A stretch of 64,000 bases of DNA from Aristolochia californica (taxonomy: Eukaryota; Streptophyta; Magnoliopsida; Piperales; Aristolochiaceae): positions 32,981,708 to 33,045,707 of the forward strand of contig JARWKL010000009.1 in assembly GCA_029961685.1 (NCBI GenBank), in the 5' to 3' direction. The translations under genes and the position numbers were made by a program. This document shows, in pieces, positions 1 through 8,967 of the stretch (its first letter is position 1; the number at the start of each line of letters is the position of its first letter). Under the pieces are notes generated by a model that ran no database searches, was not told the DNA's origin, and worked only from the letters and a program-made list of their open reading frames with translations.

Positions 1-197
1 TGGTATCAGAGCATGTTGGTCCCGAGTTCGAATCCCACTCCCCCCGAAGGCCGTGAATTTGGCCACCGAATTTCCACGGGTATTTCCCGTGCGGGGGAGT
101 GTGGAACCGTATTTATATCACTCGGGCCAATCCTTGTATAAGGTCCTGTTGCGCCTCTCACTAATACCTCGAGGTTTTAGCGCAACTGGTTTCAACA
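1..197 (+). mobile_element. TRIM-type mini LTR retrotransposon, 3' part (cut by window edge)
   Basis: The window opens exactly on a primer-binding site, TGGTATCAGAGC (1-12), complementary to the 3' end of plant initiator tRNA-Met. A 99-bp internal region without coding capacity follows, ending in the purine tract GCGGGGGAG (91-99). Then comes a 98-bp LTR (100-197) that starts TGTGGAACC and ends TTTCAACA. LTR and internal region match the complete copy at 5106-5401, which lies in the opposite orientation. The 5' LTR must lie just left of position 1. With so short an interior it is non-autonomous and would depend on proteins of another LTR element. The call rests on the matched structure of the two copies. 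Confidence 0.85.
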
Positions 198-456
198 TGT
201 CATAGAGCCTCCCGGCCTCTCTTCTCCCTTTTGGCCTCCCTCTTGACGTATGGTCGGAGTGCTGCCTCCGTTGCCATTGCCCACTGGCCCGCCGTAGTCT
301 CCCGCCGGCACTAAGGAAGACGATGTGTGCTGTGAGGATTAAACTAGCGTCATAAAAATAATAATTTATATTTTTTATTTATAAAATAATTATTTTTATT
401 TATTCAAAATATTTATTTTATAATTACTATATTAAATTAGTTTTTTAATAGTCATA
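198..456. other. non-coding stretch, GC-rich then AT-rich
   Basis: Positions 198-345 are GC-rich and without an open frame. From about 350 the composition changes abruptly to AT-rich sequence that leads into the tandem repeat. No gene or RNA is seen. Confidence 0.5.
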
Positions 457-1013
457 ATTAAAATATTGTTAAAATAAATATTTGATAAAGTACTTTGGTT
501 TAATTATCCCTTTGCTATAATTAATTAAACCAATGGTTTTAAATTTTGTGATAATATATTTTTAATTAATAATATGTAAAAAATATATTATGTTATTGAT
601 AAAATAATTTATTTATTATATATTTTTTTATTACTGTATTAAATTAGTGGTTTTTAATGTTAAAATATATCTTACGTTATTAAAAAATAATCTATATTTT
701 TTATTTATAAAATATTTGTTTTTATTTATAAATATATTCATTTTATAATTAATGAATTAAATTAGTAATTTAATAGTCATAATTAAAATATTGTTAAAAT
801 AAATATTGGATTAATTATCCCATTCCTATAATTAATCAAACCAATGGTTTTAAATTTTGTGACATATATTATTATTAATTAATAATATGTAAAAATATAT
901 ATTATGTTATTGATAAAATAATATATTTAATTATTTATTATATTAATTTTTTATTACTATATTGAATTAGTGGTTTTTAATGTTAAAATATATCTTATGT
1001 TATTAAAAAAATA
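457..1013. repeat. AT-rich direct tandem repeat, about 322-bp unit
   Basis: The block from 457 to about 690 recurs from 779 to 1013. The shared order is TAATTAAAATATTGTTAAAA, then AATCAAACCAATGGTTTTAA or a close variant, then AGTGGTTTTTAATGTTAAAA. The copies differ by scattered substitutions and small indels, so the duplication is old. No coding content. Confidence 0.7.
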
Positions 1014-2129
1014 ATTTATTTATTTATTATATTCGCTTATGTTATTTTTTCTTTTATTTAATTTTTTATAATTTATTCTAATCACAAGTAATTATTATAT
1101 TAATTTATAATAAACTGTAATCATTAAGTAATATAATATAGTATGTCATTAATTAGTTTATTAATATATTTTAATACTACACATTAAATCACTTATAAGT
1201 GTAGTAACCATGCTTATTTTGGTTAATTATCTGTTTAGACATATGTGCTATTTAAGTATATTACAAAAAAAGTTACTCATTCTCTTGTTTATATCATATT
1301 TTTCATTTTTGGGCACTAATATTGGAATTTGTTTTCCAATGTACTTGAACTCGTCTATACTAATACCCAAGGATGAGTTGAAGTTAAATCAATTCATTTA
1401 AGATGAATTAAAATCTTCACTTCATTTCAAGTTCATTGTGGACTAACCCCCCCTACGTAATGATATAGTTCATCTGACTTTTGAGAAGGCTTCCCATTTC
1501 ATCATCTTTCTAATGTGTCTTTGCAGACACTTTGTTTGCTAAGTACTAATGGAAATGGCAAAGGTTAGGGGTGGCTCCTACTCCTTCTCCAACAATAGAA
1601 GTGGCCTAGGCTTTTTTCTAACTTATGCTCATGTAAATATTTATGTGACATTTCAAGGGTTCAATGTATCAACTTCTTTAGAATAATTATGCAGGAGAGA
1701 ACAGGATTGATGATTTCTTATATCATAGCTGTCAAATTCAAACTTCCCATTGAATTTAATTGAATAACATACTGTTTACAAGAAGGTTCTGCAAAAACTT
1801 CATAAAATTATTGTCGATGAAAATGCAACGAGGCTTAACAAACACCAAAAAGATGGCCTCAAAAATAATGTTGAACTGGTTAACACAAGTTACATATAAC
1901 CGGCTTTTCCATGCTTGAGGGGAGTTGCAAAAGTTGTTAAACCCATCTTCTTTACTCTTTCTCTTTCTCCCGTTTTTGCCAATCCTCCCACTTTTCTTGT
2001 GCTTGTTATTTTTAGCAATTTTATTCTTCAAGTACGAGATATGAGCAACTTTTTGTAGCCTCTTCTTTCCCACCTGCTCAGGATTCTTAAGCTCTGAAGG
2101 CACATTCACATTATGTACATAAGAATGCC
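1014..2129. other. no gene seen; AT-rich, then mixed non-coding sequence
   Basis: Only short open frames occur, with no family resemblance. One lysine-rich frame on the minus strand (1756-2109) has no recognisable domain. TAGGGGTGGC near 1566 matches the terminus of the hAT element at 61255, but no partner end was found. Confidence 0.4.
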
Positions 2130-3932
2130 AGGTTCATAGAGAATGTTGAGTTTAGTGTGAGTAGACAACCTCGAAACTTAATTTTTGAGGAGCATAGCAG
2201 TTTTCAACATGTTCCTATATATCTTCACATACATTGGTTGCGTTTCAAGATAATCATCGGGACTTGATTCCTCAACAACAACCAATAGTTGAAGAACTAT
2301 ATCATCATGAGGATATTTCTATCGATCTAGTTACTCAACATTATCAACCTGAAAATGTTGAAGTACTATTAACAAAATCTTCAAAAACTAGGAAACTTGA
2401 CATTTCTTCAAAGTATGAAGTATACATTCAAGAATCTAACTTGGACATTGGTGTTGAAGATAATCCTATTATATTTTCATAGGTTGTGACTGGAAATAAA
2501 TTCATATTATGGAATGATGCCATGAAAGAAGAGTTAGATTCAATGGCTAAATACCAAGTCTGGGATCTTGTTCAATTGCCTAAAGGGCAAAGAAGCCCTT
2601 GGTTTTAAGTGGGTTTTTAAAAACAAAAGAGACTCTTTAGGCGATATTAAAAGATATAAGGTAAAACTTGTAGCCAAAAGATTTACACAACAAGAAAGAA
2701 TTGATTATCATGATACCTTCTCTCCTGTTTCAAAGAAGGATTCATTTTGGATAATCATGACAGTAGTAGCTCATTTTGATAAAGAGTTACATCAAATGGA
2801 TGTGAGAACGGTTTTCCTCAATAGAGATCTAGAAGAAAAGGTTTACATGAAACAACCTGAAGGTTTTATTTCAGAGGGGAATGTTCACTTGGTTTGTAAG
2901 CTTACGAAATATATATATGTGGAATGAAACAAAACTCCCGTTAGTGGTATTTAAAATTCAATCATGTTATTTCTTCATTTGGCTTTATGAAAAATACCAT
3001 GGATCGGTGTGTATACCATAAGGTTAGTAAGAGAAAAATAATTTTCTTAGTCTTATACGTAGATGATATTCTACTTGATTTAAGTGATTTAGGATTACTT
3101 CACGAGGTTAAAGATTTCTCTTGATGCAATTTGATATGAAAGATATGGGTGAAGTTTCTTATGTCATAGGCATAAAGATTGATAGAAGCAAATCCCAATG
3201 GACATTAGGATTGTCTCAAGAAACCTATATCAAAAAAATTTTAGAGAGATTTTGTATGAAGAATTGTTCATATGGTGTTGTATTTAATGTCAAAGGTGAC
3301 AAATTAAGTTTGGAACAAGGTCCAAGAAATGCTTTATATAGGGAATAAATGAAAAATATTTTATATGCTTCCATGATTGGGAGTTTAATATATGCTCAGG
3401 TTTGCACAAGACAAGAAAGTCATGCGACACCTTCAAGGGATTAAAGACTACAAGCTTACGTATAGTCGATTTGATCATCTAGAAGTAATTGGATATCCAT
3501 ACATTGATTTTGTTGGCTGCCTCGACTTGAGAATATCAACATCGGGAAATGTTTTCTTATTAGTTGGAGGGGTCATTTTTTGGAGAAATGCAAAATAATT
3601 TTTAATTACTAGTTCTACCACATAAATAGAGTTTGTAGCAAGCGATATCACAAGTTTTTGGTTGAGTTCTTGAAATTATTGACACAATTTCCAAGTCATT
3701 GAAGATCTATTGCGATAATTCCGTTGTAGTGTTTTTGGTCAAGAACAATAAGAGCGAAAGTCATAGTAAACATATTGACATAAAGTATTTACCTATTCGA
3801 GAATGTGTCAAATCAAACAAAGTCGTTGTGTATCACATCAATATTAGATCAATGATTGTTGATTTGTTGACAAAAGGTCTACCACCCAATAAGGGACATG
3901 TTGAACATATGAGACTCAGTTCTACTAGGTAA
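2130..3932 (+). pseudogene. Ty1/copia pol remnant (reverse transcriptase and RNase H)
   Basis: Decayed copia-type polyprotein in several frames. From about 2510 the RVT_2 start is readable (LWNDAMKEELDSM), followed by GFKWVFKNKRDSLGDIKRYK and DYHDTFSPVSK near 2600-2740. The catalytic YVDDILL motif survives near 3057-3080. DMGEVSYVIGIKI follows at about 3142. RNase H remnants lie at 3480-3600 and 3699-3932 (YCDNSVVVFLVKNN, SKHIDIKYLPIRE, DLLTKGLPP). Frameshifts and stops separate these blocks (near 2483, 2925, 3120, 3348 and 3600), so no functional polyprotein can be made. Gag, protease and most of integrase are absent. Superfamily assignment is secure; lineage is not. Confidence 0.9.
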
Positions 3933-4900
3933 TTGAGATTCCCTTTATATTTGTATCGCATTTTTTGTCAATTGAAAAAACTCCATTACATTCATATTAG
4001 TCTTCTCTTATTTAGTTCTATACATAAAGTTTAGAGAATGACAATGTATGTTTACATTTGATGATCCTGAATAAGCATTTGGAAGTTTATTCATAAAGAT
4101 AAATGCCACATATGGTTCTCATTTAAAAAGAGATAGTTGCATTGTAATACGTAGAAGGTAATACTTGTTCTAAATGACTTGGCGTCACGATTCAAGCAAT
4201 TTAAATTCTTTTATCTAGGTATAATGATATAATGTTTATGGGATAAGAATGTATTAATATTAAATAATATATATTAAGTATTGAATGGGTAAAGTGGGAG
4301 AATATTAGACGTTTCCCTATTTGGCCCCTCATAAAAAATGATGCTAACAACTCACATGGAAGTCTTTTACTCCCCCACCACCACCACCAACTCCAATGGG
4401 GGAGGGACCCTAGCCCCCTTACTTTTTTCACCAATCAACGAGGGATCCCTCTCTCATTGTGGAAAATCTTTTTTTGTTGATCAGGGAAAGGACCCACCCT
4501 CCCATCCTTGGCATTGGGTCGTGTATCTCATGGTCTTACCTTACTAGAAATTTTTTGCAGCTCTAGTTGGAGATATAAATAAAAAATTTAGTTTTCCACT
4601 ATTGAGATTTGTAATCTTGAGTTCACGGTTCATATGCATAAACACTAGCTATCTCAAAGAAACTTTGTTGTCACAAGAAAGAAATATCTTACAACCTTAA
4701 AAAATGGAGCAGACCTATGGGATTTTTCCATTTCAATGGTATTGGGAATTGAGAGTCTTCTATACATTTTCAACAAAATAAGATTGAAGATCAAAAAGAT
4801 TTTTTTGCGAGCTAAAGTTACAAGCTCCAACTTGAGGGAGAATATTGGATTTACTTCTAAGATGGAACTCTTATATTAAGGATTTCTTAGCTGAGTTTTG
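3933..4900 (+). other. downstream part of the copia relic, LTR not delimited
   Basis: Non-coding sequence after the RNase H remnant. Two purine tracts followed by ATATTRGA resemble copia polypurine tracts: AAGTGGGAGAATATTAGA near 4288 and TTGAGGGAGAATATTGGA near 4834. They suggest remains of a 3' LTR, but no matching 5' LTR is in the window. A short CCACCA tract lies at about 4376-4390. Confidence 0.35.
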
Positions 4901-4903
4901 CAG

Positions 4904-4989
4904 GCGCTGAGCTTTTATCATATTCATTGATGAACTTGATGCTGTTGGAGGAAAGTGTGGTTGAAGTTTCAATGATGAGAGAGGCTTCG
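4904..4989 (+). pseudogene. fragment resembling an FtsH-type AAA+ ATPase exon
   Basis: After TTTTGCAG, which looks like a splice acceptor (4896-4903), one frame reads IIFIDELDAVGG, the Walker B pattern of AAA+ proteases, and shortly after SFNDER, similar to the NDER segment of FtsH. A one-base shift just before the motif and a stop between the two blocks break the frame. No other exon of such a gene is seen nearby. It is probably a gene fragment carried here or left after deletion. The match is only about 30 residues, so the family call is tentative. Confidence 0.35.
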
Positions 4990-5105
4990 ATATTGTGTAA
5001 GAACTATGAGCAGTTGAAAACCACAGATCTGGTATATCTCTGTGAGCCTTTGAAGTGAGAACTGGAGACCAGCATCTGGTGATCTAAATTGTTCATCATG
5101 TGGGT

Positions 5106-5401
5106 TGTTGAAACCAGTTGCGCTAAAACCTCGAGGCTTTAGTGAGAGGCACAATAGGACCTTATACAAGGATTGGCCCGATCGATACAAATACGGTTCC
5201 ACACTCCCCCGCATGGGGAATACCGGTGCAAAATCCGGTGGCCAAATTCACGGCCTTGGGGGGGGGCAGGATTCGAACTCGGGACCAACCTGCTCTGATA
5301 CCATGTTGAAACCAGTTGCGCTAAAACCTCGAGGCTTTAGTGAGAGGCGCAGCAGGACCTTATACAAGGATTGGCCCGAGCGATACAAATACGGTTCCAC
5401 A
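5106..5401 (-). mobile_element. complete TRIM mini LTR retrotransposon, 296 bp
   Basis: Two 98-bp direct repeats (5106-5203 and 5304-5401) differ at about four positions and have TG/CA ends. Read on the minus strand, each begins TGTGGAACC and ends TTTCAACA. Between them lie 100 bp. The complement of the tRNA-iMet primer site, GCTCTGATACCA, abuts the right LTR (5292-5303). The complement of the polypurine tract, CTCCCCCGC, abuts the left LTR (from 5204). A perfect 5-bp target duplication, TGGGT, flanks the element (5101-5105 and 5402-5406). It has no coding capacity. Size is at the low end for plant TRIM/SMART elements. The four LTR differences imply some age since insertion. Confidence 0.95.
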
Positions 5402-6178
5402 TGGGTAAGTGGTATTTTCTCATACAAACTTTGTGCAATCGTAGAAGCATCAACCATATTCTATTCAATTAAACAACAAATCAGGTATCAGCTTTGCTCA
5501 CCATCTTGTCGACACCTCTTCTACTGATTGCCGCGCTCAATCTTCTCTTTAACTCAATCTTCTCTTTAACTCCATCCTGCACATTCATAAAAGAGGAAAC
5601 GAATTTACTGATCAGATACTACCATTTCACATGGGCATTTGTTTGTTTAAAAACTTATTTAACTGTGGCTAGCTTTTTTTGTAATTCTGAAACACAGTTT
5701 GCCCTATCTATACGATGCTTTACCTCATTAGTTGTCTGTCTAGTGATGACGAAGATAAGAGGCCTTCGTTTTCTTCAGCTCTTCTGAGAAGGTAAGGGAT
5801 GACTTGCTCTTCAGGCTCAAAGGGCAAGTACTTGCTCACATTGAACCCTGCATCTCTCAACCCGTAGGAAAGACCATCTGCCATTCCTTTTAACTGAGCA
5901 AATTGCAGCCTTTGATTCCCCCTTCGAATTTTCAGTTCATCGACCTTGGCAGCTAGTACCTTTCCTGTTTGTGATCAGTTTCCATGTATGATGATTAGCA
6001 AATGATTGATGTTTAAATAACTATCAGATGTGTGTGGTGAGTTTGTACTCATCTGAACCGATGTTATGGGTGGCAAGCACGACTGAGCCATAGCCGCAGC
6101 GATCTTCTCAATCATCAAGGATGCGCAGTCATTGTAGCACGAGTGTGTTTCCTGGATGCTTGGATGTATGGGAGAAGC

Positions 6179-6989
6179 TGTTAGGGAATCCCCATGTTTG
6201 AAAAGTCAAGGGACATATAGGGAATTCTTTTGTTTCTTTATGAGGTTGGAGTGTGGAACACTCAACCTCATTAAACTCTTAACTTAGCTTTTATTTCTTC
6301 TCCCCCCTCCCGACGATTTGAAATCGCTGCGTGTTTTTCGACTGTTTGTGAGAAAACCAGAGAAACAGAAAAGGGATTTTTCCGTTGAAGCTCTTTGAAG
6401 GTTTATTTTTCAGAGAGAGTGAGAAAGCTTCGTGCTTCGAATTTGTACGACCGATACAGTGAGAAATCACTTCCTTTCTAGCCGAGACGTTGCTGCAGAA
6501 ATAATCTCTGCTTGCCGTCGTTGTGCTGCTCTGGCGTTGCGTGATTCCTCTCGTTGGGCGTCTCTATCCTCAGTGTAGAGTGAAAGAGACCAGAGAAGGA
6601 AGAAGGGCGTTGTATCCTCAGTGTAGAGGAAGAGAGCGAAGGAGAAGAAGAAGGAACGTCTCCGTAGAGGCGTTGACTGGTTTGTTTTATTACTGACCGT
6701 GTGCTGTTTGTTTCGTGTTGTTTCTGACCGGTGCTATTTGGGCGTCGGCGAGTCTTAGGTCTTCATACAGGTTACATTGTTCCTTCTTTTACAGATCTGT
6801 ATTTATTTATCTACAGTGGTAAATTAATGTACGGATTGTATGGATAGGAAATTGTAAACATTGAACGATATTCCCTATTAAAGAATTATCATTAGCAGTT
6901 GTGGACGTAGCCCGATTTGGGTGAACCACGTTAAATCTGTGTATTTAATTTTGCTCCCTAGATATAATTTGATCTGTATAATCCTATCA
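6179..6989 (+). mobile_element. solo LTR of a copia-type retrotransposon inside the proline dehydrogenase exon
   Basis: An 811-bp block begins TGTTAGGGAATCC and ends CTGTATAATCCTATCA. Its last part contains GTGGACGTAGCCC and GGTGAACCACGTTAAATC, a pattern common near the end of plant copia LTRs. The flanks are GAAGC (6174-6178) and GAAGT (6990-6994), a 5-bp target duplication with one transition. Removing the block with one flank joins the coding frame exactly (SLGVTSPIHPSIQETHSC), which proves insertion into an exon. No internal sequence or second LTR is present, so it is a solo LTR left by LTR-LTR recombination. Confidence 0.9.
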
Positions 6990-7334
6990 GAAGTGACACC
7001 TAAAGAAGAAGCAACTTGAGTTTCTCGAGTGATATAAGCCCCTCTCATAAGCTTAAACCCCATAGAAGCTCCCATACTCTCCGCAACTTCAGTAGCTTGA
7101 ACTAATCTCTCTTTGGCATCCCTCAAGTACGCCTGAATCATTCCATAAACAATTGGGTTTTCTTCTTCGTTGAACCGTATTGCAGCTGAGTAGGTTAAGT
7201 AATCAATGGCTGGCTGGATCGATGTGTGCTCGGCGTCGACTAGTAAGGGATGATTCTTTTTTATGCATTTTTGGCTTAAGGTGGAGAGTCTCTGGTGGGC
7301 TGATTGGAGGTCTTGCTCTTCGGCTTCTGTAAGA

Positions 7335-7507
7335 GGGTCTGGTTTGGACTGAGTATTGTAGAGTGGGCTAGAAGACGAGAGAATTGGCAACGAATCGATC
7401 TTCCATGGAGGTCGAAAATTGGGTCTGGTTTGGACTGAGTGTTGTAGAGTGGGCTAGAAGACGAGAGAATTGGCAACGAATCGATCTTCCATGGAAGGTC
7501 GAAAAAT
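7335..7507. repeat. 86/87-bp tandem duplication within the proline dehydrogenase pseudogene
   Basis: Both units (7335-7420 and 7421-7507) start with GGGTCTGGTTTGGACTGAGT and contain GGCAACGAATCGATCTTCCA. The added 86 bp are not a multiple of three, so the duplication alone shifts the reading frame. Near identity of the units suggests a fairly recent event. Confidence 0.9.
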
Positions 7508-8400
7508 GGGTCTTTCTGATGCCATCGTAGCAGATGGCTTACCCGTTCCAGAAGGGAAATTGGGCAAATTGCAGATATCTTCACGCAACCGAAGCTCACC
7601 TGATTGCGAGCAAAAAATCTGTTCTCACCAATAAATAAGTTATTTCTTTGTAACTAATTAATATCAAGTGGCAATCAACCAACTGCGTGTAACCATCTCT
7701 CCCCTCTCAAGTGTCGATCTGCTCAAAATCTTCTAAAAAGTTTCGTGGAATATTAATCTCTTCAAACTGAAAATTGAAGAGACTCCGCCCATTCTAGAAC
7801 AAAACCATGGGCGTTTACGAGTATAGGACCGTTTACGAGCCCAATTATTAAGTTTGTGTCCTTCTCTAGGCTTGCACTTGTATCGCCGCTTTTGACAAAA
7901 CGACGAATCACGCGGAAGTTACCATTACTTCCAAATCAGAGAAACCAGAATCTTGGCATTTGAAGCACCCAATCAGATTCCCCTCTCTCTTTCCGCAAGA
8001 ACTCCGATACCTTCCGTGTCCAATCACCATTGTTCACTTCAAGTGCAGCTTTCGCAGGAAAAAAACGAAAGAAGTGGAGGAAGAAAAAAGTAATATAAAC
8101 TGTAGAAAGTCGAACCTTGCAAACGTGAAATTCTTCCAAGAAAATGAAATTAATTCAAGGAAATTTCACTATATTTGGAATAAAACTGATACGACGAAGA
8201 AGAAGAAGAAGAAGTGAAAGAGAATTACGAAACTGATCTCTTACAGAATTCGCCGGAAGCATCGAAGCCATTTCAACAGTCCGCAAAAAATCCTCAAGTT
8301 AGTATCGCAGCCAGAGTCATCGACCGAGTCTTTCAATCCATAGCCGCTAATCCCTCTCAGGCCGTCCTGCCGATTCTCTGTTCATTACTCCGCTGCCTAT

Positions 8401-8810
8401 CCGTAACATTAAAGGAAGAGCTCCATTAACTGCTGCTGTAACGTTAAGGAAGTAAACAACCAATCACGGGGAGATTATTTCTGCTCTTAAGGGCCTCAAT
8501 ATGGAACATAAATTAATCATTTTTTAAAGATACTTAAGTTCTTAACAGTTTTTAATTATAGATCAATTTTTTATAAACAAAATATAATGATTTTAATTTT
8601 TTTATTTTTAAATACTAATTCTGTTGCATCAAAATCGAGAAAAAGTTACAAATAATAACTAAGCATTTTTTATTTTTTAGGATTCTAAAGGTTAAAATCT
8701 TTTTTTTTTCCAAGAAAAACTCGTTAATATCAAGCTCTCAAATTTATGACACGTGTAATCATGTATCTAATGAGACTTGTCAGCCTTACGTGCCGTGTGT
8801 GTATCCGTGA

Positions 8811-8850
<40 letters not shown>

Positions 8851-8967
8851 GGCTGTAAAAACCACGAAGAAAATGCAAATTTTGATTCGACACTGAGAAA
8901 GAAAAAGGAAGAAGCGAAGCTTGTAGAAGTTGTTGAAGGGAGAGGAAATAGAGGAAAAACTCGCGAG
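8401..8967. promoter_or_regulatory. divergent intergenic region and 5' leader with CT microsatellite
   Basis: This 0.57-kb space separates the minus-strand proline dehydrogenase relic from the plus-strand Rossmann-fold gene. An uninterrupted CT run (8818-8848) lies about 120 bp before the start codon, a common position for CT tracts in plant 5' leaders. No clear TATA box was identified. The likely transcription start lies downstream of about 8750. Confidence 0.5.

Larger units (their letters stand above)
5549..8400 (-). pseudogene. ProDH: proline dehydrogenase pseudogene
   Basis: Intact proline dehydrogenases are mitochondrial flavoenzymes that oxidise proline to pyrroline-5-carboxylate. Family blocks are readable in order: GYGLKDSVDDSGCDTNLRIF (about 8350-8290), KISAICPISLLERVSHLLRW, PLLVDAEHTSIQPAIDYLTY, MGFKLMRGAYI, ETHSCYNDC, VVLATHNI, QFAQLKGMADGLSYGLRDAG, NVSKYLPFEP, IPYLLRRAEEN and LDRQLMR. 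Probable exons are about 8400-8245, 7599-6059, 5964-5724 and 5576-5549. Lesions: a one-T frameshift in the first block, an 86-bp tandem duplication (7335-7507), an 811-bp solo LTR inside the second exon, a frameshift near 6085, and a 17-bp tandem duplication at the C-terminus giving an early stop at 5549. The N-terminal region with the mitochondrial targeting signal was not found. Homology is certain; five separate defects make function very unlikely. Confidence 0.93.

Noticed and set aside
23..41. tRNA-like T-arm sequence in the TRIM
   Set aside because: No cloverleaf, anticodon arm or acceptor pairing could be formed; treated only as a B-box-like motif.
1756..2109. Lysine-rich 117-residue minus-strand frame
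   Set aside because: No recognisable domain and no codon or splice support; the region borders a decayed retroelement.
5105..5527. 140-residue plus-strand frame across the TRIM
   Set aside because: It is the TRIM LTRs and interior read as protein; the internal peptide repeat simply reflects the two LTRs.
7936..8217. Open frames on both strands
   Set aside because: They fall in the intron between two proline dehydrogenase exons and show no family similarity.
8214..8429. 71-residue plus-strand frame
   Set aside because: The minus strand at this place reads proline dehydrogenase, so this frame is its antisense shadow.
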